DNA from: Diospyros lotus
Lineage: Eukaryota; Streptophyta; Magnoliopsida; Ericales; Ebenaceae
Assembly (NCBI RefSeq): GCF_014633365.1
Contig: NC_068343.1
Location: 26,629,307-26,693,306 of the forward strand
Direction: 5' to 3'
DNA length: 64,000 bases
The translations under genes and the position numbers were made by a program. Below are positions 22,531 to 33,504 of this stretch, piece by piece (position 1 is the first letter of the stretch; every line of letters begins with the position of its first letter). The notes beneath the pieces were generated by a model. That model had not been told where the DNA came from, did no database searches, and was given only the letters and a program-made list of their open reading frames with translations.

Positions 22531-23752
22531 GTGAGGCTAAAGCTCTACCAGCCCGAACAATCTGCAAATCCGCCACTGCCCCATTGCCCTCATCTACTGA
22601 CATTGCCCGAGGAGAAGGGTCCTAATCTAGGGGACTCCTCAAAACGGTTGACTCTGTTCCTTCGAGCTCAACTTCCATGGTGGCAACCATACAGATTTCA
22701 CCAGAAAAGGTTCTTGTCATGGCCACTATCTTAGCTGATCATGAGAAGATTCCAGCGCACAAGGATAAGTCTGACATTTGTGGGAAAGCTCCCGTTGGTG
22801 AAGCCGGACCCCCCTCGCTGCTGGAATCAAAAAAAGAAACTCTTCCACCTCGCCTTCAATTCAACAAGCTCGACTGGAAAAGAAGCTTCTTCCAAGAAGG
22901 CTGTGTCCGAGGTCGCAGGTGGGGGTCGTACTTTGGCATCCTCCTCGACAACTTGGGCGAGGTCCTTAGTAATTGTACTATAGCTCTAGATAGGAAGGAG
23001 GTGTCGGGTGATGCATTTTTCGACTATATAGGTCGTCACTGCCTCTTAGTAAGAATCTTCATATGACTTCGTAAATATTGTTTATCTTTTTCTCATGTAC
23101 TATATAACCTCAAGTTTTACAGGCTTCCCTGGGCGTCTTTAAACAGAAATAAGAGATCACTCGAGTCACCAAGGATAGGGAACAGCTTGAGGCCGTCATA
23201 GAGGTGCTTAGGAAGGATAAGAAGTAGCTGGAAGAAAGCTTGGCCTTCTTGACTGCTGAGTCCTAGAGAGCCCAAAACATCGCCTAGGGATTAGAAAATT
23301 GGGTGAGGGAAGCTGAAAGAGATTACGAGGTGGCCATTTCCCAAACTACTTCAAAGCTCAATAAAGTTGAGGCAGAGTTGAGTAAAACACGAGGCGATCT
23401 GGAGTTGGTCCGGCAGCAAATCGACACAGTGTTAGAGGAGATAGCAGTAGCAAGGTGGGGGACTGAGAAAATAAAGGTCGACGTTGAAGCTCAGGTCGTG
23501 AAAGAGCGTAAGGAGCTTGAGTTGATATATGGAGCCAGTTCCTTTTCACCCTATGGTAGGAGCATCTAGAACTCAATTTTTCTTTCTTCGGCAAGGAGGC
23601 GGTGGAGAAAGTGAAGAAATATGTTCCTGAAGCTGCAAATAAGGAGGTTGTCCCAGCTCCATCTGCGCCTGATCAGATCGGGGCTGACCTCCCCTCAGAA
23701 GTAGTAAAAGGCACTTCTCCCCAGACTCGACTCCTCCGAGTTGACTTCTTCT
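22531..23752 (+). pseudogene. Tat antisense ORF, 3' part (coiled coil)
   Basis: Continuation of the antisense gene after the solo LTR. An open stretch from 22,677 runs through SGDAFFDYIGRHCLL and meets a donor GTAAGA at 23,049. A T-rich acceptor ends AG at 23,121-23,122. The 74-bp intron is phase 0 and joins to ASLGVFKQK. The last exon then encodes a heptad-rich, Glu/Lys-rich helix (REQLEAVIEVLRKDKK, then KLNKVEAELSKTRGDLELVR), so a long coiled coil is predicted. Four in-frame stops (TAA, then three TAG) break it within 140 bases of the acceptor, yet the frame is otherwise maintained to about 23,560. Without those stops it would resemble the carboxyl half of related Tat antisense proteins. 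Confidence 0.65.
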
Positions 23753-24580
23753 AGATTGCTAGGCTTTCAAGTTTTCATTTCTTTTTTTTTCTTTTTGTAT
23801 TGTTGATTTCGAAGCAATACATTTTTCCATGTTAATCATTCACTACAAGCTAAAAGTTAGATATAGCAATCACAACATAAATTTAATTTTAGTTAACTTA
23901 GAGACATCTTTAACGCGCAATGAATAAGCTTAAAAAACTGAATAATCTCGGATAATATGTTAACAGGTAATATGTTTGAGTCATATGTCCAGTAGGTTGT
24001 AACAGTGAATACTCAAGTAAATGAGAGTAAACCTCAGCTAACATACGATCACTCGGTGAAAATTAAGTTGAATCGCATTTTATTGTCAAGTTATATGTCT
24101 GGATAGATCGCAGTTCGATCCCAACTAACATACCAAGACTTTAAAGGGTTTAGCGAGGTCAAGATGAACACCCAGGAAGGTAACAAACCATGACTTTTGT
24201 TAAGATGAGAGGACCCCTGCTAGTGAACCATGACTTGTAAGTTTTTAGTCGAAATGGTCGCTTAGTAAGCACCAAACCATGACACTACAATCAAGATGAA
24301 TGGGCTCTAGTTCGCGAGCTATGGCCTAGGACGAGGGCTAAGATGAATGCTTAGATAAGCCACAAACCATGGCACGATGGTCAAGTTAAATGGGCCCCAA
24401 CTCGCAAACCATAGCCTTTAAACCCCGAATTAGCATTATTTCTTGCCTCTTATTTTTGAAAAAAGGTGGAAACAACAAAATTTGGCAGTAAAAATCAGGA
24501 ATTCAATTTATTAACAGAGTAATGTCAGAATAAAAAGAACATCAATCAATGAGTAATATTATGCAAAGCAAAAGTGTTGC
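23753..24580 (-). other. Non-coding part of the Tat 3' region
   Basis: No ORF. It holds an imperfect tandem array at 24,161-24,415 (separate entry). It lies between the convergent ends of the antisense ORF and the integrase, so transcripts from both strands would terminate here. Confidence 0.5.
24161..24415. repeat. About 91-bp imperfect tandem repeat, three copies
   Basis: Each unit contains an 'aagatgaa(c/t)' block, a 'caaaccatg(a/g)c' block about 25-30 bases later, then a second 'aagatgaatgggc'-like block. The latter starts at 24,202, 24,293 and 24,383, giving spacings of 91 and 90. The units are decayed but the period is steady. Tandem repeats in the 3' untranslated region are a known habit of Tat/Ogre-type elements. 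Confidence 0.6.
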
Positions 24581-24952
24581 TTATCGGAAATATGGTTTGA
24601 GGTGCTCTGCATTCCAAGATTGTGGAAGAATAGCCCCATCCATATTTGTCAAGTGATACGCTCCATTGCCTAAGTTTTCTTTGATAATATAGGGGGCTTC
24701 CCAGTTCAGGCCTAGTTTCCCGTCGCTGGCCTTGCGAGCTCCAAGAAGAACAAGGTGCAGCACGAGATCACCAGCGCTATAGCACCGAACTCGAACACTC
24801 TTGTTGTAATACCTCATGACCAGCTGTTGATAGGTGGCCACCCTCATGCCAGCTAGCTCCCTTACCTTCTCGAGTAGATCAAGATTCGTGGCCAGTAGCT
24901 GGTCATTGTTCTCTAGGTTGAAAGTGGCTCTTCATTGACTGGTCACATCGTA
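24581..24952 (-). pseudogene. Tat integrase, C-terminal part
   Basis: Minus-strand translation ends with VRVRCYSAGDLVLHLVL, then GKLGLNWEAPYIIKENLGNGAYHL and WNAEHLKPYFR followed by a stop. This is the Tat-lineage integrase terminus (normally K-L-x-P-x-W-E-G-P-Y and W-N-x-x-x-L-K-x-Y-Y). Upstream, a frame-shifted stretch near 24,860-24,940 resembles 'LENNDQLLATNLDLLEKVREL'. The domain is interrupted by the solo LTR at 24,958 and resumes at 26,403. Confidence 0.85.
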
Positions 24953-24957
24953 CTCTG

Positions 24958-26397
24958 TGTTAGAGTTATGCCCCACAAGCCAATTATATTTACATGTAAT
25001 TGATCATACTTTACATTTTGATTCTTTATCTTCAATCAATTGTTATTATAAGGCATTATGTTTTTATTTGTCATTGATGGTTGTCATCATTATTTATTGT
25101 AATCCACACTTAACAAAGTCCATAGATCAAATAGGCTCATGGAATATGGTCGTGCATAGAGATGATAATTATGAAACATATTCCTTTCAAGCCTTGATCT
25201 TAAATGTTCCTAGTCATAGAGTTATTAGGATTGGATACTAATAACTTGGATAGACTAGCACATATGATGTATGCTCAATTAGGAGAATGTCTCGTTTCAT
25301 GGACATTGGTGTGAGGACACTAGTGCATATATGCGGGTGCTTATTATAAAAATAAATACACTGAACAGACCCGCTACAGAATTCTTAATGGTTATTATTT
25401 AATGTCAAATTGGAATTTCTGTGTTACAATAGTGTATATTGATCCTTAGAATTGAGACATCATGGTAGTCTTATATTTGACTGGTTACACTTTGGTTCTT
25501 TTTTAGATTCTAATGGAGTCATTAACAAATTATCACTGGGTGTAACCTTATCACATATGAAGGCTTGTGAATGTCGAAATAGGATTCATCACTTACCGAT
25601 AAGATGAGAAGATGTCCTGTGTATTCCGATGATTTCATGACTGAGGAAATCCTTGGCCAAGGTGAGGTGGAAATCAAAAGGTGTTTTGATTTCACCTATC
25701 AAGTCATAAATCTAAAATGGATGCATAGTTATTGAATGATTAGGGTTTCGTCATAAAACCATACCCTAAATTCAATCGGGACATAGATTGATGAAAGGAT
25801 TTTACTGCATGGTAATTGCAATTGAAAAGGTCCATGTTTTTCATTGTTGGCTAGGTATTCATGGCATGCTGTTAGACGTTAACCATGATATGTAGGGTTT
25901 CATAATTAATATGATTAATTCTAAAACTATTAATTAAAGAGTTTAATTAAGAAGCCCATGAGATGTGTTAATTAAGAAGCCCATAAGTTTAATTAAAGAG
26001 TTTAATTAATCTAATAAGTTGGGCCTTGATATAGCCTAATAGAATTGGCCCTACATCTAGCCCAATGGTGGACCTAAGGGGTCACACACTTAGGTCAAGC
26101 CCATTCCACAATTTAAAAGAGAGATTCGGCCCAATGTGATTAAGGGCCGAGCCTAAATTGTTTAGGGGTTTTCCAAGGCACTATTAGGGTTTTTAACTCT
26201 ATAAATATGCTGCTTAAGAAGCTGGAAAAGTAGGATGAAATTCGGATCTCTCAAGAGGAGCCTAGGGTTGCTAGCACTACTCAAGGCATTCGTGGAAAGG
26301 GTCGATTGTGTGAACCGACTTATAAAAGTTCGCGCTTGCGACTCTACGGATCATAACCGAGCAAAATCAAAGCTTCATGATCGCTGGTTTCCCAACA
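24958..26397 (+). mobile_element. Solo LTR, TGTTAGAGTT...CCCAACA family, plus
   Basis: It begins TGTTAGAGTTATGCCCC and ends GGTTTCCCAACA, 1,440 bp, flanked by perfect CTCTG duplications (24,953-24,957 and 26,398-26,402). A TATAAATA box lies at 26,200-26,207. Excision in silico rejoins the Tat integrase. The superfamily is uncertain; the termini suggest copia. Confidence 0.9.
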
Positions 26398-26402
26398 CTC
26401 TG

Positions 26403-27130
26403 TTAGGATAATAGCCTTAGACCCATAAATCATAGAGAAGGGAGTTTCTCCCGTAGCGGTGTTAGTCGTGGTCCTGTAAGCCTAGAGTACTTTTTGCAGC
26501 TCGTCTACTCAAGCTCCCTTCCTGGCCTCCAGCTTGCTTTTCAATATTTGCTTGATTATTTTATTCACAACCTTGACCTACCCATTGGCCTGGGGGTGGT
26601 CCACGGCCGTGAAACTCTTCACTATCCCTAGCGAGTTATAGAACGTGATGAATTGCTCGCTACTAAACTGGGTCCCGTTATCAGTGACGATCTACTGATA
26701 ATGTTACTCCAAACAAACTTCTCTACTTTCGTTGTGGATATTTTCGTGAGCTCTTTCGCTTTGCCCATTTGGTGAAGTAATCAACTGCCACTATAGCATG
26801 CTTGTAGCTACCGCGAGCTATAGGGAGTGATCCGATCAAGTCCACGCCCCATATTGCGAAGGGCCATGGGCTGCTCATCTGTTGCAGATAGGCGAGTGGA
26901 GCTCGTGGTACCTTTGCAAACCTCTGGCATGTGTCACACCTTTTTACTAGATTCATAGTGTCTTGCTTCATGGTAGGCCAGTAGAACCCCTGGCGAAGTG
27001 CCTTTTGAGTTAAGGAGAGCCCCCCAACGTGGTTGCCACAATGGCCTACATGGACTTCCTTAAGAACTGCCTGGCAATCAGGGTCATCGAGACATCTCAA
27101 CAACGAGGCTATGAACCCCCATATCATCAT
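26403..27130 (-). pseudogene. Tat integrase, zinc finger and catalytic core
   Basis: Minus strand from 27,130: an HHCC-type zinc-binding region (VHVGHCGNHVGG ... RCDTCQRFAK), then WPFAIWGVDLIGSLPIARG with the first catalytic Asp and VDYFTKWA. After a frameshift near 26,740 comes DNGTQFSSEQF (second Asp) and HPQANGQ (the region before the catalytic Glu, which here reads V-K-V and appears to lack it). Integrase would insert cDNA into chromosomes; this copy is broken by frameshift and by the solo LTR. Confidence 0.85.
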
Positions 27131-27199
27131 GAAGGCAGTATCTGGCTATGCGAGCTCGCATATGACAAGCCTCTATCTTGTCACCTGACAACTTTTCCT

Positions 27200-27840
27200 C
27201 CTATAAATAGTCAATAATGGGTCTCATCCATGAGTTCGGGCTCACTACAATCGCCAATACTTCACCTTATCCTCTCATGCTTAGTGCTTCCAGGAACTCC
27301 ACAGGGAGTCTACATCTCGAGTTGATGCCAAACGGGCTAGAGCATCAGCATGAGAATTCTGGTTTCTTAGCACTTGATTCACTTTGCACCCTTCAAAAGT
27401 TTGCATTAGATCTCAGACTCTTTGGAGGTAGGCCACCATCTTCGAACCTTTCGCCTGATATTCACCTCGTATCTGACATACCACAAGATGGGAGTCATTG
27501 AAGACCATTAATCATTATGTTTTCACCTCTTTCGCTAAGCGTAATCCTACCAATAGTGCCTCTTACTCGGCTTCATTATTGGTCGCTTTAAACCCGAATC
27601 TCAACGCATAGGGAATTTTATGCCCCTCTGGGCTTATTCAGAGTACCCCAGTTCCAGCTCCATGCTTGCTGGACTTCCCATCTACATATAACTCCTAGGA
27701 TAGACCCTCTAAAGATTCGGGCTCCTCCTCTGCTGGGCTTGTGAACTCGGCAATGAAATCCGCTAACACTTGTCCTTTTATGGCCGATCTCGGTTTGTAC
27801 TCTATGTTGAATTGAGCGAGCTCAATGGACCACTTGAGTA
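27200..27840 (-). pseudogene. Second (plant-type) RNase H of the Tat element
   Basis: Minus-strand translation around 27,550-27,700 reads ELYVDGKSSKHGAGTG, then ISPEGHKIPYALRFGFKATN and NEAE before EALLVGLRLAKEV. These are the catalytic Asp and Glu blocks of an RNase HI-like fold separate from the one attached to RT. Further on, QIRGEYQAKG and NSHADALARLAS follow. A second RNase H between RT-RH and integrase is a hallmark of the Tat lineage. Several stops interrupt it. Confidence 0.75.
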
Positions 27841-28200
27841 AATGGCTGGACAAGTCCGACTTCTACAGTACCTGCTTCAGCGGGTATTTAGTCAGCACAC
27901 CAATTGGATGGGCCTGGAAATAGGGGCATAGCTTCCTCAATGCCACCACTAAGCAGTAAGCGAGCTTCTCCATAGGGGTGTATCTTGTTTCAGCATCCAT
28001 TAGCCTGCGGCTTATGTAATACACCGGGTATTGCATCATGTCTTCTTCTCGCACTAGTGTCGCACTGATAGCATATCGAGACACCCCCAAATAGACGGTT
28101 AACTCCTCTTCTTCCTTGGGTTTTGACATGAGGAGGGCTCGCCCGAAATACTCTTTTAGCTATTGAAAGGCGACTTTGTATTCTTCCATCCACTGGAAAT
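27841..28200 (-). pseudogene. RT-linked RNase H of the Tat element
   Basis: Minus strand: ELTVYLGVSRYAISATLVRE, then PVYYISRRLMDAETRYTPME and KLAYCLVVALRKLCPYFQAH. This corresponds to the gypsy RT-connected RNase H (L-Y-L-x-V-S, S-x-x-L-x-x-A-E-x-R-Y, K-L). It is nearly frame-intact over 88 codons. The first motif has lost the catalytic Asp, as is usual in Tat elements where the second RNase H is the active one. Confidence 0.8.
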
Positions 28201-28990
28201 TTTTTGCTTGCTTCAACACATTAAAGAACGGAATATATTTATCAGAGGCCTTGAAAACAAACCTGTTGAGGGAAGCAATCTGGCCGTTAAGGCTTTGCAC
28301 TTCCTTTATTCCAATTGGCAATCTCATGTCAAGCAGAGCTCGAATCTTCTCGTGGTTGGGCTCAATCCACTTTTCATCCACCATGAAGCCCAGGAATTTC
28401 CCAGAAGCTACGCCGAACGTGCACTTGAGTGGATTCAGTCTCATTTGATATTTCCTAAAGATCTAAAACATCTTATCCAGGTCAAGAACATGGTCGTCAA
28501 TCTGCTTAGACTTCAACAGCATATCATCAACATATACCTCTATGGTTTTCCCAATCAGATCCTCAAACATCATATTAACCATACGTTGGTAGGTCGCTTT
28601 CGCATTCTTCAGCCTGAAGGGCATTACCTTGTAGCAATATAACCCTCGATTTTTGACAAACGAGGTATGCTCCTCGCCATTGAGATTCATGAGAATTTGG
28701 TTATACCTTGAATAAGCTTCCATGAAATTGAGAAGCTGGTGACCGACCGTTGTATCCACGAGCTGGTTTATTCTGGGCAGAGGGAAACTGTCCTTTGAGT
28801 AGGCTTTGTTCAAATTTGTGAAGTCCATGCAGGTCCTCCACTCCCCATTCTTTTTCTTCACAAGGACTGGGTTCGCTACCCAGATCAAATAAAGGGCCTC
28901 TCTGATGAACTTCTTGGTCAAGAGCTTGTCAACTTCTTCTTTTAGGTCGCATAATGCTATGCAGTAATGGGCCTCCTCTTTTGGAGAACT
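28160..28990 (-). pseudogene. Tat reverse transcriptase
   Basis: Minus strand: FIREALYLIWVANPVLVKKK, GEWRTCMDFTNLNKAYSKDSF (the 'W-R-x-C-x-D-[FY]-x-x-L-N' block), PLPRINQLVD, the MPFRLKNAKATYQRMVN block and the catalytic YVDDMLLKSK (28,505-28,534). Then RLNPLKCTFGVASGKFLGFM and the thumb to 28,160. The YVDD box is intact. The frame is open from 28,921 to 28,463, then shifts once, so decay is mild compared with the rest of the element. It would copy the element RNA into DNA in the virus-like particle. Confidence 0.9.
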
Positions 28991-29114
28991 AGCCTATGGT
29001 TGGGGTCTATGTTAAGCCGATGTAACATCACATTCGAGTCTATCCCCACCATATCTTCATGGTTCCAAGCAAACACATCTAGATTTGCCTTGAGAAAATT
29101 AATCAGTTAGGTCT

Positions 29115-29556
29115 TTACCTCAAGGGCGAGGCCCTTACCCAACTTGAGGCACCTCTCAACATCTGTGCCACTAACCACAATATCTTCCAGCTTGCCAATT
29201 GGGCCAACAATTTAGTCACAGTCCATCTCGCGTGGATCCAGGTTGTGACTGACTCCCCTTTCACTAATGACGAGTGGCCTCTCTCCTGAGACAACATTGA
29301 TTTTCTTTCCTTTGAGCCCCATTTTTAATGCCTCTTCATAGCAACGTCTTGCTGAATATTGCTCACCTCTTATGCACCCAGTCCCATTCGGAGTTGGAAA
29401 TTTGATTACCAGAGCTCTAGTCGAGGTGACCATATTTAGATCGTTCATTGTGGACCTCCCCATGACGACGTTATATGCTAAAGGGCAGTCGATGATCAAG
29501 AAATCCACCATCATAGTAAACTGGCAATTTGAATCCCCAATAGTGAGTGGGATTCT
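29115..29556 (-). pseudogene. Tat protease, distal part
   Basis: Minus strand: PLTIGDSNCQFTMMVDFLII, then CPLAYNVVMGRSTMNDLNMV and KFPTPNGTG. This is the second half of a retropepsin-like domain, with the hydrophobic strand and the 'Y-N-x-I-L-G-R' block (here YNVVMGR). The active-site half is on the other side of the solo LTR (31,064-31,288). Linker to RT follows. Confidence 0.8.
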
Positions 29557-29561
29557 AATAC

Positions 29562-31058
29562 TGTAGGATCATGAACGAGGATCAAAAGCATGCAACGGAA
29601 GCGTTTTAAAATAAAAACGATCCTCGTATTGGTTAGAGTCTAGGAGACTTACTTTTACGGCGGATTACCGGACGGAATGGAGCGATGGGAGCTTCTTCGC
29701 GTGGAGGAGATGACGGCTGTCCTGCTAGCCTTCGGCTCCGTCGCATCAGAACTCAAACGCCCCCTTTCGATCTTCCGGAGTATGACTCGAACTCGTGGCC
29801 TCTCTTCGGTGAAGAAGAATGAAAAACGACTTAGATGAAAAAACAACTAAAGAGAGATATATATAGGGAGAACCCTAGGGTTAAAAAAAAAAAAAACCCT
29901 AGTGGGCCAAACCCTAATGGGCCAAGATCTTTTAATTAATTTTCTAATTGGGTTAGCCCAATTAATTAATTAAGACCCTAATGAACTATTATTTTATTTT
30001 AGCCCAATGGACCATTCTAAATAAAATAATTCTCTCTTAATGTAATTCATCCAACAAGCCAAATGTATTAAAAAATACATGAGTTACATCGAGCTACCCC
30101 GGGGACCAAAAGACAAATTATTCACGGCTGCTAAAATGACCAAAATATCCCTGCTACCTAGTAGCTATATTTTGTCATTCTAAGTGTTCCAACTATCACC
30201 ATATGGTAACACTGACCCCACGAATAATTTTTGCATATGCCATGTCTTTGACCTACTAGTGTAATGACGAAAATACCCCTCTGCGTAACACCCATCATTT
30301 AGAAAGGAATAATGTACTAACACCTTTCTAAATGACTTCTACCATCCTTAGATCACTAGTCCAATAATCCGTGACTACTCGAATGTACTTGCTTATCACT
30401 GGGAGCTACCCAGAAGCACACACTCTTAAGTCACGTTCCCAGGGCCCTGGATTATTCGATTATTCTTGGACAATCACAAGGGGGTGAATCACAGAAACTA
30501 TCTTGTAATAGTCTGTCTTAGCTAATTAGAAACCATACTCCCAACTCAAAAGGATATTGATCTTTGATAGACCTCACTTACAATGAATCCAAGAATATAG
30601 ATCTAGGTTCACTAGACCACCAACTAATACTCAAGTATTAGAGTACTCGTCCACGTAGTAGCAGTGATAGATTAGCTCCATGATAATTAGTACTTTGTCA
30701 TTAGCTTCTATCACAGGTCCACTCTACGCATTCCAAATGCGCTTGTACAATTAGAGTAAACGGACTGTTTACTGGCTAAGGCAAGCCATCCTCCATTAGG
30801 ATCTATTGCACAATGATCTTATCATGATAGAATGCCCAGTTCTATCAAAAGATCAAGAGTTATATTTTCTTGCTTATTAAGTACCCATGATTCATGCCTA
30901 ACTGTGAAGAACGACCCATCACATGAATCACTTACTTAATAGCATGGACACCTTTCCAACAATTAAATGCAAATAATATATGTGCCATAAACTGAATAAA
31001 AGAAACATCATTACCATAAATTAAACAAAACGTGTCTTTAGGGCATACATTTCCAACA
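29562..31058 (-). mobile_element. Solo LTR, TGTTGG...CTACA family, minus
   Basis: Minus strand begins TGTTGGAAATGTATGCCC at 31,058 and ends GATCCTACA at 29,562. Flanking duplications AATAC are perfect (29,557-29,561 and 31,059-31,063). It is the inverted near-twin of 15,703-17,189. The 10-bp length difference is largely an A/T run at 29,883-29,895. It splits the Tat protease. Confidence 0.93.
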
Positions 31059-31063
31059 AATAC

Positions 31064-31290
31064 GTCCTATCGGGATCACTGTGTCTCCAATAAAACCATA
31101 AAGCGCTCTGGGGATGCCACCAGCTGATCTAACCCCAGGCCCATCTGGTCAAAACATCCCCTATACATCACATTCACCGAGCTGCTCGAGTCTACCATAA
31201 TTCTCTGCACTTTACCATCGCCAATTTGAGCTTTGACCACAAGAGCATCATTATGAGGCCAGTGCTTGTCTCTGTTGTCTTCTTCCATGA
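31064..31290 (-). pseudogene. Tat protease, active-site part
   Basis: Minus strand: ALVVKAQIGDGKVQRIMVDS then SSSVNVMYRGCFDQMGL. The aspartic-protease loop D-S/T-G is changed to D-S-S, so activity is doubtful. The conserved 'S-V-N-V-M-Y' that follows is typical for Tat proteases. It is joined to the distal half once the solo LTR is ignored. Confidence 0.82.
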
Positions 31291-32874
31291 AGACGATGTC
31301 GTCGGGGGCTGATCTGGTCTTCTTGGACGGTCCCTCCTGTTCGCCATATTCGGTTAGCGTCGAGGTCGCTCACCTCCTTGCTCGTTCTTTGCTTTCTTAG
31401 CAATCTGATCATTAGGATTTTGTCTCTGGACTCCCTTATCATTGTTACCATTGCCCTACTTCTTGCTCTGGTTAGTGCTTCCACCTTCGTCCTTTTGGTT
31501 ATTGGGGTTCTTCGAGCAAAAAGTTTCCTCCCATTTGATCTTCATCGTAGCTTGCTCGTAGAACTCACCCAAGTCCCTTATGGGGGACTTATATATGCTC
31601 TCATAGAGCTTTCCATCCTTTCGAAGCCCCACAGATATCGCTGTCAAAACACTCTCATCCAATAGGTTCTCCACATTATTAACCTCTCACCTGAACCTCT
31701 CAATATAATCCTTTAGGGATTCATTAGACCATTGGAACATCGTAGTAAGGTGACATGATGGGGCAAGTTGCCTCATAATCGATCTGTACTGGCTGATAAA
31801 CTTCCTTTGGCATTCCCCCTAGCTATAAATACTACGATGATGGAGACTTCTTAGCCAGGTTCGAGGTATGTCTCCTAGGATCGTGGGGAAGACTCATCAC
31901 TTTACCAAGGAACTAGAAGTCTGCAAGTCCATCTGGACATTGAAAGCATCCAAGTGGTCATATGGGTCCCCATCTCCATTATACTGAGGGATGTTGGAGA
32001 CCTTGAATCTGCAGGGAAGAGGCTCCATCTCGATTTCCCTAGAGAACGAGGTCCTCTCCCCACGACCTTCCCTCCAATCATGAGCCCCATGTCTAGCCTC
32101 CAATTGTTGAACCCTCTGTAGTAATTCCTCCATGGTGGGATCTTGATCCACAGATCATCCAGTGAGGGACCATCTTTCCGATTCGCTGTCTTGTTTTGGC
32201 AAATAGCGATCTCGTGGTAGATATCGTCTCCTATTCCTAGGATCTGGCGAGTTGCAGTATGTGGCATGACCCGGGCCGATCCTGACCAAACTCTCCCCTC
32301 GACACGGATCCCCACGTTGTCGAATCCCTTCATGAACCTCTTCACGATGATCTCTATAGCGACTCGCTCTTGCCCTCAGATTTGTGGGCTATGCCTCCAG
32401 TTCTTTTCCCTGAGGTTGTCGCTCCTCTAATCTCCTGGACCCCAAGTTCGAGGAGTGCATAGATCCAGCCCGTTGTGATGTTTCTTTAGCTTCCTTTTCA
32501 TCTGGAATGGGTCTTTCATTTCGAGGTTGTAAGACACCTCCGGGTGGTGTGATCTCAACTTATTTTTGGGCGGCTTGAACCTGTATTTTGGCTAACGCTT
32601 TAATCGCATCAACGAGCTGCATGACTGTATTCTCCATTGCTTCTTGACATTACTGCCAGGCCTGAATCGCCTCTATCCTAGGGATAGAAGCCATAGATTG
32701 GCAGGGAACCCAAGAGGAAATGCCTGAGGCGGCTCCAACTAACAAGGGAACAGAAGCAGTTGCAACGGTTACGACTGTGACCCCAACTAACGGAACTTAT
32801 GGCGACTGGCTAGCATGATCTTCGAGTTGATTAACCACCACTTCAAAACTCCTCATGTTTCTTCCTCTTGCCAT
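31291..32874 (-). pseudogene. Tat gag
   Basis: A start at 32,874 (MARGRNMRSFEVVVNQL) lies 40 bases inside the 5' LTR. Further on, the capsid-like domain reads FKVSNIPQYNGDGDPYDHLD and AFNVQMDLQ, the 'P-x-Y-x-G-x-x-D-P-x-x-H-L' signature of gypsy Gag. A later stretch (SVLTAISVGLRKDGKLYESI, then LGEFYEQATMKIKWEE) is the carboxyl part of capsid. Multiple stops and frameshifts occur. Gag forms the particle and binds RNA. Confidence 0.8.
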
Positions 32875-32913
32875 TGATATCAATCAGAGCGAGCCCTTCT
32901 TTTAGGGTCAAAA

Positions 32914-33499
32914 TGTCAACCGTGATTCGTTGGCCCGTACTGATAAAATAAACACCAATGCAAAGAGAAGAAAAAATTAGCACAAATAACAAACGATACA
33001 CAGGAGAGTTTTTATATGGTTCGACCAAAATGATGCTTAGTCCACGACTGTTCTTTGATAATTTCAGCAGAGTAACAATATGTTATTGCTCCCCTGTATA
33101 AAATGTTTTTCCACCCTATTTATAAAGTGGGGTGTTTACAATTTGAATGGCTTCTAAATGTAGAAGGATAATATTACAGAGATAATATGTCATTATCAAC
33201 TCCACAAAATCGAGAATAGATTTCACATTATCAGGGATTTAGTTTTCTTCAAATAAGGCAGGTGGACATCGTCTTCGATTATTATGCGCTCTTTTTGTTC
33301 TGTGAGTTGTATGGCTCATCCAGCAAACTGAAAGCATCACTGAGAGCTCGCTGACTTTCACGGTCTGATCTCGGGCTTCGGCAGCATGCAACCTTATTGT
33401 GACGACCTCGGCCTTAAACCCATTGGGCTTTGAGAGATTGGGCTGGCCCGCTTGGTCGAGTTCAATCCACTAGAAGTGATCTAGAAAATACCCATAACA
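32914..33499 (-). repeat. 5' LTR of the Tat element (586 bp)
   Basis: Minus strand starts TGTTATGGGTATTTTCTAG at 33,499 and ends CACGGTTGACA at 32,914. It pairs with the 3' LTR at 17,656-18,237. I could not recognise a standard primer binding site in the following TTTTGACCCTAAAAG, so the exact inner border is provisional. Confidence 0.82.
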
Positions 33500-33504
33500 A
33501 TATT

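Larger units (their letters stand above)
17635..33499 (-). mobile_element. Tat-lineage Ty3/gypsy element with nested solo LTRs
   Basis: Minus-strand element: 5' LTR (32,914-33,499), gag, protease, RT, two RNase H domains, integrase, then a long 3' region with an oppositely oriented intron-containing ORF, and the 3' LTR (about 17,656-18,237). Integrase after RT makes it Ty3/gypsy. The second, plant-type RNase H and the 'GKLGLNWEAPY' integrase end mark the Tat lineage. Three solo LTRs (20,021-22,530; 24,958-26,397; 29,562-31,058), each with a perfect 5-bp duplication, interrupt it. Without them it would be about 10.4 kb. The outer flanks share 'atatt' (17,630-17,634 and 33,500-33,504), a likely target duplication, although 21 extra bases lie between it and the recognisable LTR end on the left. 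Numerous stops and frameshifts make it defective. Confidence 0.85.
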
